From assembly GCA_019915015.1 (NCBI GenBank), contig JAHBBC010000010.1, positions 1,364,001-1,428,000 on the forward strand: DNA of 64,000 bases. Reading direction: 5' to 3'. The notes beneath the pieces are model-generated. The model saw only the letters and a list, made by a program, of their open reading frames with translations, was not told the origin of the DNA and ran no database searches. Shown here in pieces: positions 61,320 to 64,000 of the stretch. Numbering within the stretch: position 1 is the first letter of the stretch; every line of letters starts with the position of its first letter. The translations under genes and the position numbers were made by a program. This DNA comes from Auriscalpium vulgare (lineage: Eukaryota; Basidiomycota; Agaricomycetes; Russulales; Auriscalpiaceae).

Positions 61320-62691
61320 ATGCCCGAGCTCACGACTCTACCCCCTGAAGTTCTGGACGAAATCGCGTCCTGGATTCCGACGACGGAGGACATAGTTTCC
61401 TTCGCGCTCACATCGAAGACCCTCGCCTCCGTCGCTTCACCTCGCCATACCCATCTTCGGGACGTCACATGCACCCGCGCCGCACTTTGCGTATGGCAAT
61501 TGCTGTCGTCGGATGCCTCGCTGGCGCGCAACGTCCGCTACCTGACCATATGCCACGCAGCGTCGAGTGGCTACATTGTGCCGACGCCCTACATGCAATG
61601 TGCATCGGATTGCTCCCACAACTTTGCAGATGACCTGGGCGCCGACTTCGCGGCGATCGACGATGTCATGAGACAGGGCGAACGTCTCATGATCGCTGCT
61701 TTGAAGAAAATGTCAAACCTCATCCTATTCGAATGGGAAGATTCTGACGCGAACACAGTTATCGCAAACGAGGAGACTGATAACCAGGATGTCTGGTCGG
61801 CCCTGGCGACTACTCCCGTCGAGCGTCTTGTCATCTTAGAGAACGGCGGATGTGCCATATGGTATAGCCAGGTAGTTTTACGGTCACCTTTCTATGCCAT
61901 CCATAGCTCATCGCATCGCCTCAGGTCTTTAGTGTTTCAAATCTGGTGATTTTCGATTACACCACGGAAGTTATGGATTGGGGAGGCGATCCTCCTGTGT
62001 CGCCAGATTGTTCACAACTCGTCACCCTGCTCAGAGATCGCTGCCCGAGACTGCAGGTGGGTATACCAGAAGGCCTTTGTGCGCATCGCTCATCCCTTAC
62101 CTCATACAGGAGCTATTTCTTCAATTCACATCGCATCCCGAAGATGGCTTTGCGCCCCCGAACCTTGGGGAAACTCTGTTCACGACGCAATGGCGCGACT
62201 TGAGAGCGGTGCGGCTGCAGAATGTTGCCAGCACGCCCGATGCCGTTGCTTCATTCATCTCCGCACATCCTAGCCTGCGCAGCTTGTGGATTGACGATTG
62301 GTTCGGCTGCTCCTCTCTCTTCCATGACAATTTCGAATTCCCCAGTTGGGATCCCACCATCGCGCTGCGACTCCCACTGCCTCCCGGTGTTCTCCCGAAC
62401 CTAGAGTCCCTCCATTGCGCTCCAGTACAGGCCACTAGTATCATCCGGTCCATTTTGTCATCGGATCCCGCCGGTCGCATGACGGACTCAACGCTCTCAG
62501 TGAGTGTCAACGTGGCACCGCACCTTGGAGACGGTGGAATGGAGGATCTGGAAGAGTTTATATCCATCATGAAGGACCTTCCGCCAACTATAACGGTGGA
62601 GAATCGTGAATATGTAGAGGACGCGGTTCATGATCGGCGGTGGTTCAGAGAGAGATGGCGGGAGAAGCTTGCGGCCACAGCAACGTTGTAG
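61320..62691 (+). CDS. F-box-like protein, subtype 1 (copy c), 421 aa
   Basis: Three exons (61,320-61,871, 61,925-62,056, 62,110-62,691) are joined by two 53-bp introns at the conserved positions. F-box MPELTTLPPEVLDEIASWI, then FALTSKTLASVASPRHTHLR. The leucine-rich-type body is like copies a and b. About 200 bp of promoter sequence is shared with copy a, including a CTTTATAAGG box near 61,252 (CTTCATAGGG in copy a). The target of the predicted SCF complex is unknown. Confidence 0.8.
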
Positions 62692-62869
62692 AGGGTTGCT
62701 TTAGGGTACGTTCCTTTACTTCTCCGCTCGCTCCGTTTTCTTCTATAGCATGATAGATTGTGCTTCGCGCACGTCGTGAGGTAGACAGCGTAACGCTACA
62801 GAGGTTATAAATTGTCACGGAATCGCAAAGCCTACGCGCGGCCATGCGCCACGAGACGGTGAGATTGGC

Positions 62870-63583
62870 TCAGTCGCCGTTACAGTACGGATTAGTGTTT
62901 CCGTAGAAGCAAACAGCGATGCTGACGCAGTACTGAAGGCGGCGGCGTTAGAGAAAGCCACATGATATCGCAGTGCGACTTACTGGGTTCCCAATCAGGA
63001 GGTTATCACATGCACTGTCAACATTGTTGTTGAGCCCGTAGAAATCCGCGGTCGTCAGGTTGTAGAATGTGGCAATTGGCACACAAGACGTCTCAGTCGC
63101 GGTAACGTTGAGCGTGCAGGCCGGCTTCAGTTCGCGTGAGCACAACATGTTCGACGCTTCGTGCTGGAAAGATTACTTACATCCTAAGCAGACGAATTGT
63201 CCAGGAGTGAGAGAGTTGCCTGGAGAGAAGGGTCAATTCTCAACCTGCGTCCGCATTACGTCTGGAATCTCACATTGAACGTCCGGGTTGAGCGATTCAA
63301 TCTGCGAAGCGGTGATCCCTGACCATGCGTAGATGGTGCTGCACGTATCGCCCTCCCTGCATAAAGAAAAGGCTGTCGATGAGGGCCAATCTAGCATCCT
63401 TCCATCATCCAAACATGCGAGATTTTGTAGGTTTCTGGTGTCCAGATTAGCGTGCAGGCTAGGTCGTGCATCATAGCACTCACCAAAGCACGTCGGCCTC
63501 GGCCCATCAGCCTTCACGCTGCTGAGAGACATCCCCCATAGGAAGAGGCAAAGCAAGGCTACAGCAGTTGTAGAGGTGAGCAT
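62870..63583 (-). CDS. secreted LysM-domain protein
   Basis: It starts MLTSTTAVALLCLFLWGMS, a signal peptide ending near VKADG. A LysM domain follows: CREGDTCSTIYAWSGITAS, ESLNPDVQ, then CNSLTPGQFVCLG after a 54-bp intron (63,273-63,220). A second LysM-like part (ACTLNVTATETSC, FYNLTTADFYGLN, CDNLLIGNP) is spliced across a 51-bp intron (62,983-62,933) to YCVSIAVCFYG and the stop at 62,870. LysM domains bind chitin or its fragments, and such proteins protect fungal walls or hide chitin. Two joins are unsure: a GTGAGT donor near 63,484, and the GTAAGT donor at 63,180, for which no acceptor keeps the frame. Confidence 0.65.
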
Positions 63584-64000
63584 GATGACAATCGGAAGCG
63601 TAAAAGTGGAATCCCCAGTACAGAGATAGAGATCCGAGTGACGAGGCGACGAGTATTTATACCGCGTCAGACCGAGTAGATCATCTTTGAAAGCCACGCG
63701 GAGGATTTCTCCAAAACGTACGGCAGAGGTCGAAGAGGCAAGGCAATAATTCGGAACGACAGCAGCGCATATGCTTCTGCTTGCTACTAATGTCCATCAT
63801 GATTGCGAAGACGCGACACATGTTAGGCCGCATGGACAACCCCTGCACATTCACCTCGGAGGTAGTCTCCGTAGCTTGACCTTATGGTATCAGAAAGATA
63901 GTCGTTCTGAATATAAGCCTCGGAGGTGAATTTCATCCGACCAAGCATACGAGGCAACGCTAGCTGGATGTCCGTCATGAAATGACAAACGTTAGATGCC
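63584..64000. other. upstream of the LysM gene, no gene seen
   Basis: Promoter region, with TATTTATA near 63,654-63,661 about 70 bp before the ATG, then about 330 bp in which I see nothing recognisable. Confidence 0.5.

Noticed and set aside
1..64000. tRNA, rRNA or other structured RNA genes
   Set aside because: I found no cloverleaf with proper A and B boxes or rRNA-like sequence by eye; a tRNA or covariance-model scan would be needed to exclude them.

Overview
The window looks like the nuclear genome of an agaricomycete basidiomycete, probably a wood-decay polypore-type fungus. The evidence is short introns of about 50-65 bp with GT-AG ends and CTNAC-like branch points, GC-rich coding DNA, an F-box gene family, a fungal NLR-like gene, LysM and expansin-like secreted proteins, and two large transposons of types common in these fungi. 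The species cannot be named from the sequence.

Layout. 1-7,025: a dispersed repeat, a broken copy of a coiled-coil gene, an F-box gene, a small unknown gene and the 3' half of a second coiled-coil pseudogene. 7,026-21,074: a 14.05-kb Plavaka-family DNA transposon. It has 25-bp terminal inverted repeats and a TT target duplication, and it sits inside that second pseudogene. It carries eight genes on strictly alternating strands: a DUF6532-like gene, the Plavaka transposase, a small WG/GW-rich protein, two copies of a convergent gene pair (P and Q), and a 2-oxoglutarate/Fe(II) dioxygenase. 21,075-23,703: the 5' half of the split pseudogene, a small expansin-like gene and a second copy of the first repeat. 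23,704-37,256: a 13.55-kb Ty3/gypsy LTR retrotransposon. Its 657-bp LTRs appear identical and it has a CCGT target duplication. Between pol and the 3' LTR lie about 5 kb with three intron-containing genes, all on the antisense strand and bracketed by two copies of the polypurine tract. 37,257-41,640: a five-exon micro-gene and the intact coiled-coil gene. 41,640-64,000: three near-identical F-box genes plus one of a second subtype, an NLR-like DUF7708/NACHT/ankyrin gene, dehydrogenase and CBM1 pseudogenes, maf1 (the RNA polymerase III repressor), and a LysM secreted protein.

How it fits together. The two transposons make up about 43% of the window. Each carries several genes beyond those needed to move, with preserved reading frames and splice sites, so the cargo seems to be under selection. 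The host part is a duplication-rich accessory region (F-box, NLR, secreted proteins) with one conserved housekeeping gene, maf1. Splice sites, exon joins and identity statements were worked out by hand from the sequence and were not confirmed by transcripts or database searches.
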